A stretch of 64,000 nucleotides of DNA from Brachionus koreanus (Eukaryota > Rotifera > Eurotatoria > Ploima > Brachionidae). Positions within the stretch are counted from its first letter, which is position 1. Each line of letters opens with the position of its first letter. The stretch is taken from assembly GCA_016987375.1 (NCBI GenBank), contig PJRA01000412.1, forward strand, positions 995,868-1,059,867, in the 5' to 3' direction. The notes below the pieces were generated by a model that saw nothing but the letters and a program-made list of their open reading frames with translations, was not told the DNA's origin and ran no database searches. The translations under genes and the position numbers were made by a program. Positions 39,242 through 51,235 of this stretch are shown here, piece by piece.

Positions 39242-39397
39242 GAAAGAATTATAAAAAATCGACTTGAAACACTAAACATCTCACGAGACAAAGGGAAATT
39301 GAACTTGAAGAAAATGATCAGCAGATTGATTGTGGCAAATAAGACCAAATTTAGAAATCTAAAAGGGAATGATTTAGTTACCAACAAAAAAAAATAA
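39242..39397 (+). CDS. Candidate terminal exon, unrecognised Lys-rich protein
   Basis: A very good acceptor (long T tract, ACATATTTCAG) is followed by a 51-codon open frame beginning ERIIKNRLETLNISRDKGKL and ending in a stop at 39395-39397, with AATAAA overlapping the stop. The predicted peptide is basic and helical. No upstream exon was found; the preceding 800 bp is an inverted-repeat element. It could be the 3' exon of an unseen gene or a relic carried with that element. Confidence 0.25.
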   Translation, partial: ERIIKNRLETLNISRDKGKLNLKKMISRLIVANKTKFRNLKGNDLVTNKKK

Positions 39398-39806
39398 ATT
39401 GTAAATAGCTTTATTTTATAAATTATAAATTATTATACAGCAAATTAATAATTTTAAATTTATATTTTATTTAAATAAAATTTTAATTTCTTTTGAATAA
39501 ATAATTAAAAAAATATTTGACTGTAAAAATTAATGAATTTTTGCTTTGACTAGTAAAAGCAATTAAAATACGGAATCGATGTACAGAAACATAAATCAAA
39601 ATTAATAAATGTAAAATATAATGATTCTAAATTAACCAAATTGCTCTCATTTATCAAAAAATTTCACTTAAGCTCTTTATTCTCAGAAGACATTTACTGT
39701 AGAAATCGAATCGTTTGTCCGAATACCTAATGGTGTAGATTATCAGTATTTGACTTTTAAAATTCATTTCTTATATTTTCTTGAAGAGGTAGACTATTTT
39801 GGCCAA

Positions 39807-39812
39807 TTTATT
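39807..39812 (-). promoter_or_regulatory. Polyadenylation signal of the Shaw channel gene
   Basis: AATAAA on the minus strand, 52 bp after the stop codon. Confidence 0.55.
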
Positions 39813-39864
39813 TTCATCACACGAATACTAGAATTTTTTTTTAAATTAGATTTTGGAATTAATT

Positions 39865-42800
39865 TTAAAATTTACATGTAGGCTGTTCGCTACTTTCACT
39901 TTTGCTTAAAATTGGCACAGATTCTGGAGCTAAATGATAAAAAAATTAATGAAAACAAAATTTATTAATTTTTTTTTGATAAATGTATTTTCTTTTAATT
40001 ACAATTCAAATATGGGAAATAATTACCTATCTTAACTGGTTTAGCTTCTTCAATTTTTGAACTACTTGAAGACATTACGGAATGGTTGACATTTTTGGCA
40101 GTATTGCGCTTTATTAAGTTCATTGTTAGCTCTTCTTTACCATTCGAACCACTGCTTGTATTTATAAGCGTATGACTAAGCTTGCCTGGCCCATTAATAC
40201 CTGCACTCATCATCATTTTTGAAGGCAGTCCAGCATTGCTAGAATGACCACTATGAGGATTACGTGTTTGTTGACGAACTGTTTCAACCGGTAGCACTCT
40301 TCGTCTCTTCTTTGGAAGCTTAGAGCGAGCCTGAGTATGCGAATAATACATGGCAAAGTTAGAGACAATAACTGGAACTGGCAATGCGATGGTCAATACA
40401 CCTGTTAATGCGCAAAGACCTCCAACTACCATTCCAACATATGTTTTTGGAACCAAATCCCCTAAATTTCAAAAATAAAAAAAAAAAATTTTTCTTCATT
40501 TGACTTACCATAGCCAACTGTTGTCCTAAACGAAAAAAATTTAGCTCTTTCCAAATAATTGATATTTATTAAAAACTTACATTGTTACTATTGACCACCA
40601 TAAACCGATTGGTATGCTAGTGAATTGATTATCCGGATTGACTTGCAAGCGCTCCGCATAGTAGATCAATGAAGCAAAAATGACAATGAAAAGTATAAGA
40701 AAAAAAATGAGTAAATAAAGTTCTTTCATTGATGCCTTGAACGTGTGTATTAAGATTTTTAGGCCACCAAAATGTCGTGTTAGCTTGAACAAACGAAATA
40801 TTCTTACTATTGAAATGAATTCGTAAAAATCTGAATGAGTTAGTCGCTCTTTGGTGCCTGCTACTTGCAGCGTAAAATCGAAAAAAAACGATAAAGTTGC
40901 TACAAAATCTATTATGTTCACGGGACTTTTAATAAAATTTAATTTTCGCGGACTCACTACAAAACGAATTAAAATTTCAACAGTAAACCAAATATTGCAT
41001 ACTATTTCAACATATAAAAAAGCCGGATGCGCCTCCGTCGATATTTTTTTCAATGTCCATGATAAACTCGAAATTGATGCGTTGTTGCGGCTATAATTTG
41101 CTAGGATCACACTTACATTGCCGATGACGGGCACACGCATATATGGATGAGTTTTAAGGCAAAATGATAAAATCGACACGCAAATAAAAAAAACTGATAT
41201 GACTGCAACTGCCTAAAACGGAATTTTTTTAAATCAATTTTTTTTTTAAAGCAAAGCAAAATAATTTTTCAGACCAGAAATTAATAATAACAGAAAGGTC
41301 TGTGTCAATGAAAATTAGTCGAAATAAAAGCATTTAAATTTTTTTTTTCAATTTTATTGATGGATGAAAAACTGCATGCAAATGTTTACTTTTTTTTATT
41401 AAAAAAGCTTTATTTAAGTTTCAATTAGACTAAGAAAAATTTTAAAAAATGAGCTTGTTTGAAAGATTTCAATAGATAATATGAAATTGTGGCTATTGAA
41501 GTGAAATTATCTTTCAAAAATAATTAGACAAAGCATACATTAAAAAAAAATCATAAAAACTAAAACATAACATAACTAAATATTTGTTTATTGATATCGA
41601 GATGAATATTTTTCTAAAAAAATTGATTAGAACTAACTCATAACGAATTTAAAATTTGCATAGCTTAATATTTTTTTTAACTTTTTTCCTTTAGATTATT
41701 TAAATGGCTTTAGTTAATTTAAATAAAATTTCCAAAATAAACCAGCAGACTTCCTTCGATATAATTACTTTACTATGCCAATATTTGATTTTATTGAATT
41801 AAAAAAAAAAAAAACTATGCAGCAAAATTTTTTTTAAGTCTTAAAAGATTAAAACTTTTTTCGTTGATTAATATTTTTAGTCTATTTATTAATGATTTGT
41901 TTATATATTAATAGATACAATCCAAAAATAACAGGAACAAAATTTTTTTGACACAGATCGCTACAAAAAGAAACTCTTTGGTTTAATTAACTAAAATTGA
42001 AACAAATAGAATTAATTAGACTCTCAATTTGTGTAAAATTGTTTTGAATAAAGAAAATTTTTATAATAAATTAGAGAGTTTTTTTTTTATTAGAAAGATA
42101 CAAATAAACAAGTGAAATTAAATTGAATTTAAATTATAAAAATAAAGAAAAAAAATCTTTTAGAATTAGTTTAATTGATTTTTTGAAAAATCTTTTAATT
42201 TAATGGCAAATTTTTTTTAAAAAAAAAAATAAAAACAATTTTTCAAACTTTTATTGCTATTTTAAAAGTTTATATTTAATTGAGTGCGACTTTTTAATAG
42301 TTTAAGTGAAAACAATGCCTCTAGTCATTAGAAAAACTCGCTTGCAACGTTGTTATTAAAGGCAAATATGTTAGAAATTTATTTGCAATCAATACTCTAA
42401 TTTTTCTTTAACACTTAAATATTGCTCTAGATAAAAACTAAAAGCCAAATGAGAAAATATTCTTTAATTACTGCTATAAAAGTGGTAATAACTTAATAAT
42501 ATCATTGACTTTTAAATGTTGTTGAGAATCGATAATTGAAAAATAATGAGAGCTTACTTTAGCGGCATTAGATGAGTATGGTTCATCAAACAATTGCCAT
42601 AATTTGGGCTGCAGCCGTCTGTACCATGGCAAAGTTCCGTTCAAATACTTGGGATCATCGTCCCAACCGAATTTTTTAGCTATGTCCTCTTCAGTCAATT
42701 TTTCTGTGTCGAGATCAAGTCGGTCCAGAACGGCCAAAGTGTCTTGTGTGTCTCTGTGCTGAGTGTATGTCATCCAACAGCATGGCTCAACTTGATTTGA

Positions 42801-43073
42801 GTCAAGCGACCAAAACTCGAGCTCTTCTTCGAACAACGGTCCACAAACGTCAGTCGGATAGTGCAGTTTACCGGTGCGATAATAATTTAAAATTTGAGCA
42901 AAAACCCCTGGATGTCGGTCGAAAAAATATTCGTTCAATACGGGATCGTAGTTGGCGAGCGCTTCGGTTAAACGCGAAAGCCTAGTGGCGGGTATTTTCT
43001 TAAGCGTGGCCTTGTAAGTTTCATGCCGAATTCCGCCTACGTTTAGAATGACTCTGTTATCCGAATCACTCAT
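39865..43073 (-). CDS. Shaw: Shaw-type (Kv3 class) voltage-gated potassium channel, complete, 5 coding exons
   Basis: Pore-forming subunit of a tetrameric plasma-membrane K+ channel. Exons on the minus strand: 43073-42558, 41212-40581, 40525-40509, 40461-40027, 39929-39865; 554 aa, all phases joining. The start ATG at 43073 opens [20 protein letters not shown], the T1 tetramerisation domain, with the Zn-site residues of non-Shaker Kv channels ([13 protein letters not shown]). S1 begins [17 protein letters not shown] at exon 2. S4 is [19 protein letters not shown], keeping R/R/K/R but with Ser and Glu where Shaker has its two outer arginines, as in insect Shaw. The pore is [16 protein letters not shown] and S6 contains [20 protein letters not shown]. 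The C-tail has a KLPKKRRR stretch and Ser/Asn-rich sequence, ending CKF. The 17-nt third exon encodes most of TTVGYG. Identity as a Kv3/Shaw channel is firm; the exact ortholog name is inference. Confidence 0.95.
40509..40525 (-). other. 17-nt microexon encoding the K+ selectivity filter
   Basis: Bounded by TTTAG (plus-strand CTAAA at 40526-40530) and a GTAAGTC donor, it supplies G|ACA|ACA|GTT|GGC|TAT|G. Joined to the AT at the end of exon 2 and GG of exon 4 it restores TMTTVGYGD. Introns of 55 and 47 bp flank it. Skipping it would shift the frame (17 is not a multiple of 3). Confidence 0.9.
41213..42557 (-). other. Shaw intron 1 (1.35 kb)
   Basis: Separates the T1 exon from the S1-pore exon, in phase 0, with a GTAAGC donor and TTTTAG acceptor. 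AT-rich; no repeat or exon recognised. Confidence 0.8.
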
Positions 43074-45690
43074 TTGATGCCAAAAATAACTAGTTGCTTA
43101 GTTTTCAATTTAATCGTATAATTAAAAAATCGATACGGATAAATTTTATTGAATTCTTTTTTTGTTTTTTAATATGTAATAAACTTTAATTTTTTTCTGA
43201 TAAGTGTAATTATCAGGAAAATAATATTGTTGTTTCCTGAATTTAAAAGATTACTTTGAGTTGCTGTATTACAGAATTTATTAGTATTTGTTTAGTGATT
43301 ATTTTGTCTTGGTATTTTTTGGAACGAGTGGTATGAACCAGGTTGGATTGTTAAGAAAAACATTTGCTTTTTTTGCCAATTTTCATTTAAATTTAAATAA
43401 ATTTTTTCAATCATAACTTTATTGATTTTTGATACCTTGACAAAGCGAAGACTTGAATTAATGACAATATTGCTAGTCCATGTTGAGGCGTAAAATATTT
43501 CTAAAAATTATCTAAAACCAACTAGAGCAATAAAAGAGTATTATTCGAAGTCAGTGAGCCTACACACGCAATTTTTGTTGCCATGTAAGTAAGCTCAAGC
43601 AAATTCATGAAATTTAAGCTAATTTTGATTTAGTTGATTGAAAAAATTTCATTTAGTTAAAAAAATAAACTAAATTTCAAGCCATATTGATTTGAGGAAA
43701 AAAACAAAATAAACTAATTAATTGATTTAATCTACACAATTTTGTTGAAACTAACAAAAGTTGGAAAAAGAACTCCATTAATTAAACTTATGTCTAGATA
43801 AGATCAAGAATTGATTTCTTTATAAAAATTATTTTTACTTTTTTTTTTTTTTTTATTTTTCTATTCAAATTACATTACTGAATAGAAAAACGTAAATAAA
43901 CAAATTAGATCTTGTTATTTATTTCAAAGTAAATCTCTTAGAATAAATCTTATTCAGATAAGTTTAGAAAAAAAATTAACAATCTTTTTTTTTTCTATAT
44001 ATTAAAATTATGATGAAAAATTTAATATGCTTCGCCAATAATGACCGCCTGATCTGCAAATATATTTCAGCCTAGTTCATGGGTTATTCAAAGTGTTCTG
44101 GTTTGATCTAAAAAACAAATCCTCCCAGCACTATTTTTCTAAATGAATCGTTTCTTGAGAAAAATAGTTGAAATTTTTTTAAAGAAAGAACTAGTTAAAG
44201 GTTAATTCGGATTAAAAAAAGGTTCTTCCATTTTTTTTTAAATTATCAGCCTGTTTGTTCCTTAAATTCACCGATTTGATGCATATTTAGCTAAAAAGCT
44301 AAAAATTCTTTATTTTATCTCCAACTCTTTTTCTACTAAGCACAATTCTCTCCAGTCTTAGTTAATCGAATTTGCAAAAGCTTAATCTATTTGTTCTTTT
44401 ATTGGCTAATTTAGCCGATTACTTAGTTCAAATGAATCTAGCATATGAAACCCATTGAATTTGTTTAAAGCGATTAAGATCGATTGTTGAAGAAGCGTAA
44501 AGAAATTAGAAAAATATTAAAAAAAAAATTCAAAATCAAGGACTCTCGGTGTATAGAAAATAATTAAATTGCTAAATTGATCTCCTGGTGATGAAAAATG
44601 CCACACTTATCTTTAAATCGAATTTTGTTTTATTGCAGTTATTGCTTCACGGACAATTCAAAAGCAGTTGATTTATGCTTTTTGAGTAAAAGATTTAAGT
44701 AATTAGTTTGAATGCGTATTTTAAAATTTGAATTTCCTTCTATCTAAATTGTTTATTATGCTGAGACTCTTAAAATGAGAAAATATTCTAATCAATTTTG
44801 AAAATAAATTTTTAATGAGTGTATTAAATCTCAGTGATTTTCTATTTAAAATAAAATTCTCATATTATTCACTATGTGTTATTTGTGTTAATTTGAAAAA
44901 CAAAAATTTGAAATTGAAAAATCATGTGTTCTTTGATGATTATTTTTCCAAATTAAAAAAAAATACATTTTTTTACAAAATTTAAAATTAAAAAAAAAAA
45001 ACAGAAAACAATGATTTCCTTTTATCCTAATTATCAATCATACATAAACTTTAAGATGAGAAAAAATTCCTTAGAAAATAAATTTTTAATAAGTTTGCTA
45101 ATTAAAACAATTTTTTTTTTTAAATAAAATAATCTACTGTTAATTAAAATAATATGCTAAATTTTTAATGATCAGAATTCTATTAGAAATTGGAGCGAAA
45201 AACAAAAATTGTTTTGTTTTGTCGATTTGTTGATTTTTGATCGATTGATCAAGAGTTATCTGCTTGTGAATCAAATGCAAGTCGTGTGCTCAAAAATGAA
45301 TTTAGTTGAGCTAAATTAATAGAAATAAAAGCCGAGCTTATAGTTTAAATCCCGAGTGAAGAGATCTCTATTAAATTGGGAATATGAGATAATAAAATCA
45401 AAATTTAAGCAAAATTATACGAAATTTAATAGCAAATAGATGAGGATGGTGTGCGAATAGCTTAAAACTAGGTAATATCATGCAGTGCTGTTTTGTTTTG
45501 CTTAAATTAAATAAAATGATCAATTGTCAAAATTGAACTGAATTTTTATCTTTAATATTGAAAGAAGACTTTAGAATATCACGAAATAAATATTATCCTC
45601 ATACTTCATTTAGCTTTATCCTGTTAATTTATCAATTTTTTCTTTTAAAATCGCATTTTTTTGATTGATGAAATAAAAAAGTGCCAAATA

Positions 45691-45702
45691 CACACACACA
45701 CA
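45691..45702. repeat. Short (CA)6 microsatellite
   Basis: Six CA units followed by TACACT. Confidence 0.85.
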
Positions 45703-47336
45703 TACACTCTTGAAATTTCAACTCACTTTTTCACACAACAACTTTTTCATTATCCAGTGGTCTTATTAGAAAAATTCTATAAATTCGTGTTCTTTACTGC
45801 TTTATATTTTTAAAAACTCTTAAATCTAATTAAATTAATTTTTCAAGTTAATATGCAACAACGAGAACATAAGCGAATCCACGACATATTGCCTGAGTTG
45901 TGTTATAGTAAAATCTCAGAGGTAGAGTTCGCTCTAAGCTAAAGCAGCGATCAAAATGGTAGAATGCTGCTTGCTTAAGCTAGTTAATCGACTAGCTCTG
46001 TCATAATAAATACTTGCAGCTAAATAAAAACTGGTTTTGAGAAACTATCAGTATTGATAAATTAAAAATATTTAATAAACATCGGTGCAATCAGGCTCTT
46101 AGACCTAAAAGCTCAGACTTAATCCCTTTTTCTGGTAGTATGGCACGCTTTTATCTCCAACAACAGCTGAGAATCTATATCATGATATATAAATTTTATT
46201 TCTTTAGATTTAGCAAAGATTAAAAGATAAATTTTTATTGATCTGATCTATTCCTTTGCTGTCGCCCAAAATTTCAATTTTTCTCAGCAAAAAAATGAGC
46301 TAGCTTGTTTTTATTAGGGATTTTGTTTCTTATAAATTTCTATTATTTGATTAAAATAGAGTTTTATTCTAGTTTCCTTTGCCAAATGGTTTCGTAATCA
46401 AAAGCAAAAACAATTCTGTTCATTTTATTAAGAAAATAAGATTTTAATTACATTCAAATGTTGTGTAACTTTATGTTTTCATTGTTCGGAAGTTAGAATG
46501 GAACTCTAGATTAAAAAAAAGAAAAAACTTATTTTTTTCTCTTGATATAGCTTGGAGCTATTTTTGTTTTATTTTTATGTTTTCTTAGCAAACCAATAAC
46601 AAAAAATAACACTGAAAATTGATTATCATATATATAGGAATTTGTCTAAAGAAAACTTATTCCCATTGAAAAAATTGCTTTTTAAAATGTCAAAAAATTT
46701 TAGACAAAATTATGCCGTGACAAAATATGAGACCCCTCAAGAGAAACTAGATAACAAACTAGATTACTAACTTTTGCCGCATTAAAAAAAAAAAAAAAAC
46801 TTGCTCAACAAGTTTCGATTATTTTTTATCGATAAAGAATCAAAAATGCACCAAAACGCCAAATCGCTCATTTTCAAATTAGACAAAAATCTAATTAAAT
46901 CGATAATAGATGATAACTTGAAATAGATTAATCAGAATTTTAATCATATATGGTATCAAGAGGCGATACGAAAGAGTCGAAAATCCATAACTTTGAAACA
47001 CATTTTAATGATTTTTTTATATAATATTGAAATAAAATAAATGGAATTTCTTTGTTTTTTTTTTTTGTTTCTTTCCTCATATTTCAAGCTACTCAAACAA
47101 TACATTTGACTAGAACTTGGGAAAATCGAGTGAAAGAGAGAGAAAAATAGTAATAGAGAAAAAATATATAAAGAAAAATATAGCATGAAAAGAAACAAGT
47201 AACGAAATGGAATAAATAATTTTTTCGATATGAAAGTTTCTATTTCAAGCAACTAGAAAAACTAAGAGAAACAAAACTTCTATTAAATTATTAAAGCTGA
47301 AACTCAAAATACCGAAATCCGATTAATTGTTGCATA

Positions 47337-47440
47337 CCTTGTGGTGCCATTGCCGGAAATAATTTTTCTAAGAGCTCAATAGTTCTCTCTAATAAGATGC
47401 CTCTATTGATTAAATCGAAAATATTTACCAACGCTTCAAT
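47337..47440 (-). CDS. Candidate internal exon, unrecognised helical protein
   Basis: On the minus strand an AG (ACTTAAAG) precedes 34 codons that read IEALVNIFDLINRGILLERT, then IELLEKLFPAMAPQ, ending at a CAAG|GTATGC donor. The leucine-spaced sequence looks like alpha-helical repeat protein, and the G+C is higher than around it. No neighbouring exon was found within a few kb, and no family was recognised. It could be an exon with long introns or a stray relic. Confidence 0.3.
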
Positions 47441-48109
47441 GCTTTAAGTCAAGAGAACACTCGTTTAAATTAAAAAAAAATGAAATTTTGCCTTCTTAAT
47501 TTTTTTTGAAATTTATCTCTACTTCAACAACTAGATAGTAGCACAACTCACAAGAATTGCTGCATCTAGCTAATAATCTAAATTTGTTTAAACAAGAAAT
47601 TCTTCATTATTTTCATTTATGATGAAAGGTTTTAACAAAATTAAATTTAACTTGATTTATGTTATGTGTTTCGTAATTAATGGAAATGTTACGAATTAAA
47701 TTTATCTTCTATTTTTAGGCACATGATTAATCATTTTTCAAGGAAATGGCAAAGCGTTTGCCATTTACATGAGCTACTCAAATGTCTATTGATCTGATTA
47801 ATACTCAATTTTGTCTTATTGCAATCACACAATTTGTAAATTTAAAATATTAATTCATAATTTATTTTTTGATGACATTAATTTTTAATTTTCTTGATTA
47901 AAAAAATCAAACAATTTTTTTAGACTTGTAGCCAAGCACTCAGCAAACAAATAAGTTCTATTTTTGATATTCTTAGCTTAGTTTTAGACTATTATTTAAA
48001 TTAATTAAAAAAAGATGAAAAAATACTAGATTAAATTAAATGAAAAAATGAAAAAAATCATGTTTATTTAATCGATTGAATCAAGGTAATAGTTAAATAC
48101 GGAAACTAG

Positions 48110-48186
48110 TCTAATCTAGTCAAAGCCCGGATGTTCCAAACCATTATACTATGATGGCAGCCTAGACCGTAAATTTGGCTCGTGTA
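48110..48186. other. Higher-complexity island, tRNA-A-box-like on the minus strand
   Basis: On the minus strand the stretch contains TAGTATAATGG, which matches a Pol III A box, within GCCATCATAGTATAATGGTT; the expected B box is not clear. On the plus strand the same bases read SKPGCSKPLYYDGSLDRKFG between an AG and a strong CGT|GTAAGT donor. A tRNA/SINE relic and a small exon are both possible. Confidence 0.25.
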
Positions 48187-50750
48187 AGTTTATTTATTTA
48201 ACAAGAAAAATCAATAAAATTAAGAAAAAACAAATAAAATATCTGAACCGGATTAGAAAAAAATAATACTCACAAAACAATAGTTATTAGCTCATTAATA
48301 TTAATTAGGCCTTAATAACTGGATACAAATGAGCGTTATTTATAAGTTTTAGCTTTAATTTCATAAAGTAAAAATCAAAGGTTTCCAAGTAATTAAGTGT
48401 ACACATTAATTTAAATCTATTGATTATATATTACTTTTGACTGAGTTGTTTTTGGCGTTTTTCTTCTTACTAAACTAAACTATTTGCTATCTTTAATAGA
48501 AAAGAAAATACTTTAAATCAAGATTATTTTATTTTGATTTATGTTCATTCACAATTAATTTTGAATAAAATTTAATTTTGATCCTTTTTTATTAGATTTT
48601 GCTTTTTAAAATTAGAGGAATTCATCGATAAGAAAATAACAAAAAAAGCTTTTTGATTCAAAGTAGTCAAAGAAAGATCAAAAAGCGTATAATTTACGCG
48701 AATTGTATTCAACTAACAATTTATTATTTGACTTGGCATTAATAATTTTATTTTATTGATTTATCCATTCTGAGAAAAAAAAATTTCACATTGTTAAAAA
48801 CAACTTGCTACTCATAATAATCAGGCTTGCTTACACGTCAAAATTTTAAGTTTTTTATCAAGTGTTTTTGACACAACATATATATAGGTGTTATTGGATA
48901 AGAAAAAATGCGTCATGGATAAGATACTAGTTGATATAGATCCCTAAAATTCATATAATTTACTCAAAAATGCAATCAAGTCTATAATTTAATTTAAAAA
49001 GATGCTTATGTAACTATAAGGAAATTTTGTTGCTCAGCAAAAATTATTCTATGAGAAAAAAAAAATTCTTTTTTAATTTATTTAAATTTTAATAATTAAT
49101 AGAATTTGATTATAAAGATAAAAATTGTCAATCAAAATATTTCTGAGAATTCTACTTTACGCAACAATCCTTAGCATATTGTTAAATATTTTATAATTAA
49201 GTGCTTGTAAGTAAATAGCGACAATGCTACTTGTGCATTGTATTAATCTCGTAATTTTTTTGTTCCAAAAATTATTGAAAAAACAAAAACAAATATTCAT
49301 TATTGCCTATCTAGTAGTGAAATTTTTTCATTTATGACAATACTGAATAAAAAAAATTAAAAGGAAGAAAAATTTATTAATTTGCATTAAAATCACTTTT
49401 TTAAAATTCTTCCGTAGGATTTCCATTCAATAAAACAGAACTAAACATACACAATTTAATCAATTCATGATCGAAATAATTTTAAAAAAATTCTTAAACT
49501 TGAATCAGACCCAATTTTATAAGGAATTTTCACTCTTTAAAAATAATTTTAGATACAAATTCTATTTATTGAATTTAATTTTGGATCTGACTTGTCTAAT
49601 CTAAATTTATCAATAGATCGCACATATAATTGAACTCGATAAAATGGTTCAATAAAATGACAAGTTTTTTTTTCTCGTCAAACAATTTTCTTCATTATAA
49701 TTTAATCAAAATTCAATTTAATAGATATCCTTAATCATAAAAGCTTGCCAAGTTTTGTTCTATTTTGTCAATTGTTCATAAAAAATATTGTGAATTATCA
49801 TTAAGGTATCGATTTTCTAGTTTGTTTAATCACAATTAAACTTTTTAAACAAACAATTAATATCAATTGAATAAAAAGTTTTTATTCCTTAGTGAAAAAT
49901 CAAATTTGAAATTCAATTACATTTTATTACTTATATGCAAAATTGATTGATGCAAATTTTTTAAATTGAGCTAAATTTTTCATATAATGTGTAAAAGTTT
50001 TGTACGACTTTTGTTTCTAAATAAATATTCTTATCAATTACATGCATATTAAAATAACTAAACAAAATTTTGAGCTCATAAGCAATAAAATTTTCTAGAA
50101 AAAAAAAATAGAAAATTGAATGAAGAATTATCGTTTTGATGCATTGATAAAGACTATTTTTTTACATTTAATTAGATGTTATTGACTCTGATTGTCCAAA
50201 ATTTATTCTTTCATTTCTTTAAATCAAATCACTATTAAATTTATAAAAAAACTTAATTTTATCAGTAAATGATTTTAAACTAATTGATTTTTCAAAGTCT
50301 ATAAATAAGATCGACTACTTCTTTTAAATTAAATAAAATATATGGCTTATTTTTAGTTTGTTCAAATGAAATTAATTGATATATGAAAAAAAATGTCATA
50401 CTCGCCTATTAGGATTTTATTTCCTATTTGACTTTACTGATATTTAATGAGTTTTTCCATGATTAAACTTTAAAAATTATTTAAGAAAATATTCATATTA
50501 ATTCTCAAAAATTAAATGCAAGCTCAGTCTAATAATTAGTCTAATAAAAAATACGAAATCTTATAGTTTGCGTGAACAGATTAAGTTACTTGATAAACTT
50601 TTAATAGATAAAGATAAGATAAAATAAAGTTTATTTTCTACTAAAGCATTAAAGTTCTTAATTTAGTTGATAATTTTGAACTTTTTTTAAATTTTTTATT
50701 GAGATTTTGACTTCAAAAATAAATGTAACTAAACTATAATGGATTTCAAT

Positions 50751-50952
50751 TTAACACTAGAAGCAACAAGCATTTTTTCACGTTTTTTTAATTCAAAAAT
50801 ATTTTATAAAATAATATCATTTTTTAAAGAAAATTTTAAAATCTACATAAATCAAAAACGATATATTCGTTTGAAAAATCTACTCAAAAGATACGAGGAT
50901 TTAAAATTTTTCAAAAGAGTCAAAATGACTCCTTTGGTGCTTCTAGTGTTAA
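50751..50952. mobile_element. piggyBac-like MITE, copy 1 (TTAA-flanked)
   Basis: It is bounded by TTAA on both sides with inverted ends CACTAGAAGCA ... TGCTTCTAGTG. The inner right arm is a palindrome (AGAGTCAAAATGACTCC). The second copy at 53893-54042 has the same ends and interior, including AAAAGATAYGAGGATTTAAA. TTAA target duplication is the hallmark of piggyBac transposases. No transposase is encoded; the predicted 107-aa open frame over it is a by-product. Confidence 0.85.
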
Positions 50953-51041
50953 ATTTTATATTTTTTGAAAAACCTTTGACTTTTTTTAATTCTAATTTAA
51001 TAAGCCTTGAAAATAGGTTAAATTTTCTTAAATTGATTGAT

Positions 51042-51235
51042 ATTAGTGTTAGGTCCCCTTAGTGGCTTGGTGTTGGCCGTCTTGATGGCCACGGAGAATA
51101 GATTTTTTTTCCTATTCTCAATTCTTTTATCTATTAAATTTTCATATTTGTTTATTTTTTGTACATGGCCATCAAAACGGCAAATATCAAGATTTGACTA
51201 TCTAGTGGCCGTCGCTGACGATATCCAACACTAAT
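51042..51235. mobile_element. Short TIR element next to the piggyBac-like MITE
   Basis: The ends ATTAGTGTTAGG and CCAACACTAAT are inverted, and so are GCCGTCTTGATGGCCA and TGGCCATCAAAACGGC further in. TGAT occurs at 51038-51041 and 51236-51239 and may be a 4-bp target duplication. About 194 bp, non-coding. Confidence 0.65.

Larger units (their letters stand above)
43074..50750. other. Intergenic DNA upstream of the Shaw channel
   Basis: The Shaw promoter should lie at the low end but could not be placed. The rest is A/T-rich with a short CA repeat (45691-45702). A candidate exon (47337-47440) and a tRNA-like island (48110-48186) are listed separately. The open frame at 46956-47252 (minus) is low-complexity Phe/Leu/Ser/Lys and is not considered a gene. 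Confidence 0.5.

Noticed and set aside
46956..47252. 98-codon frame, minus strand
   Set aside because: Phe/Leu/Ser/Lys-rich low-complexity translation of poly-A and GAGA-like DNA; no coding signature.
50739..51234. 107- and 65-codon frames on the plus strand
   Set aside because: They lie on a piggyBac-like MITE and on a TIR element and are explained by them.
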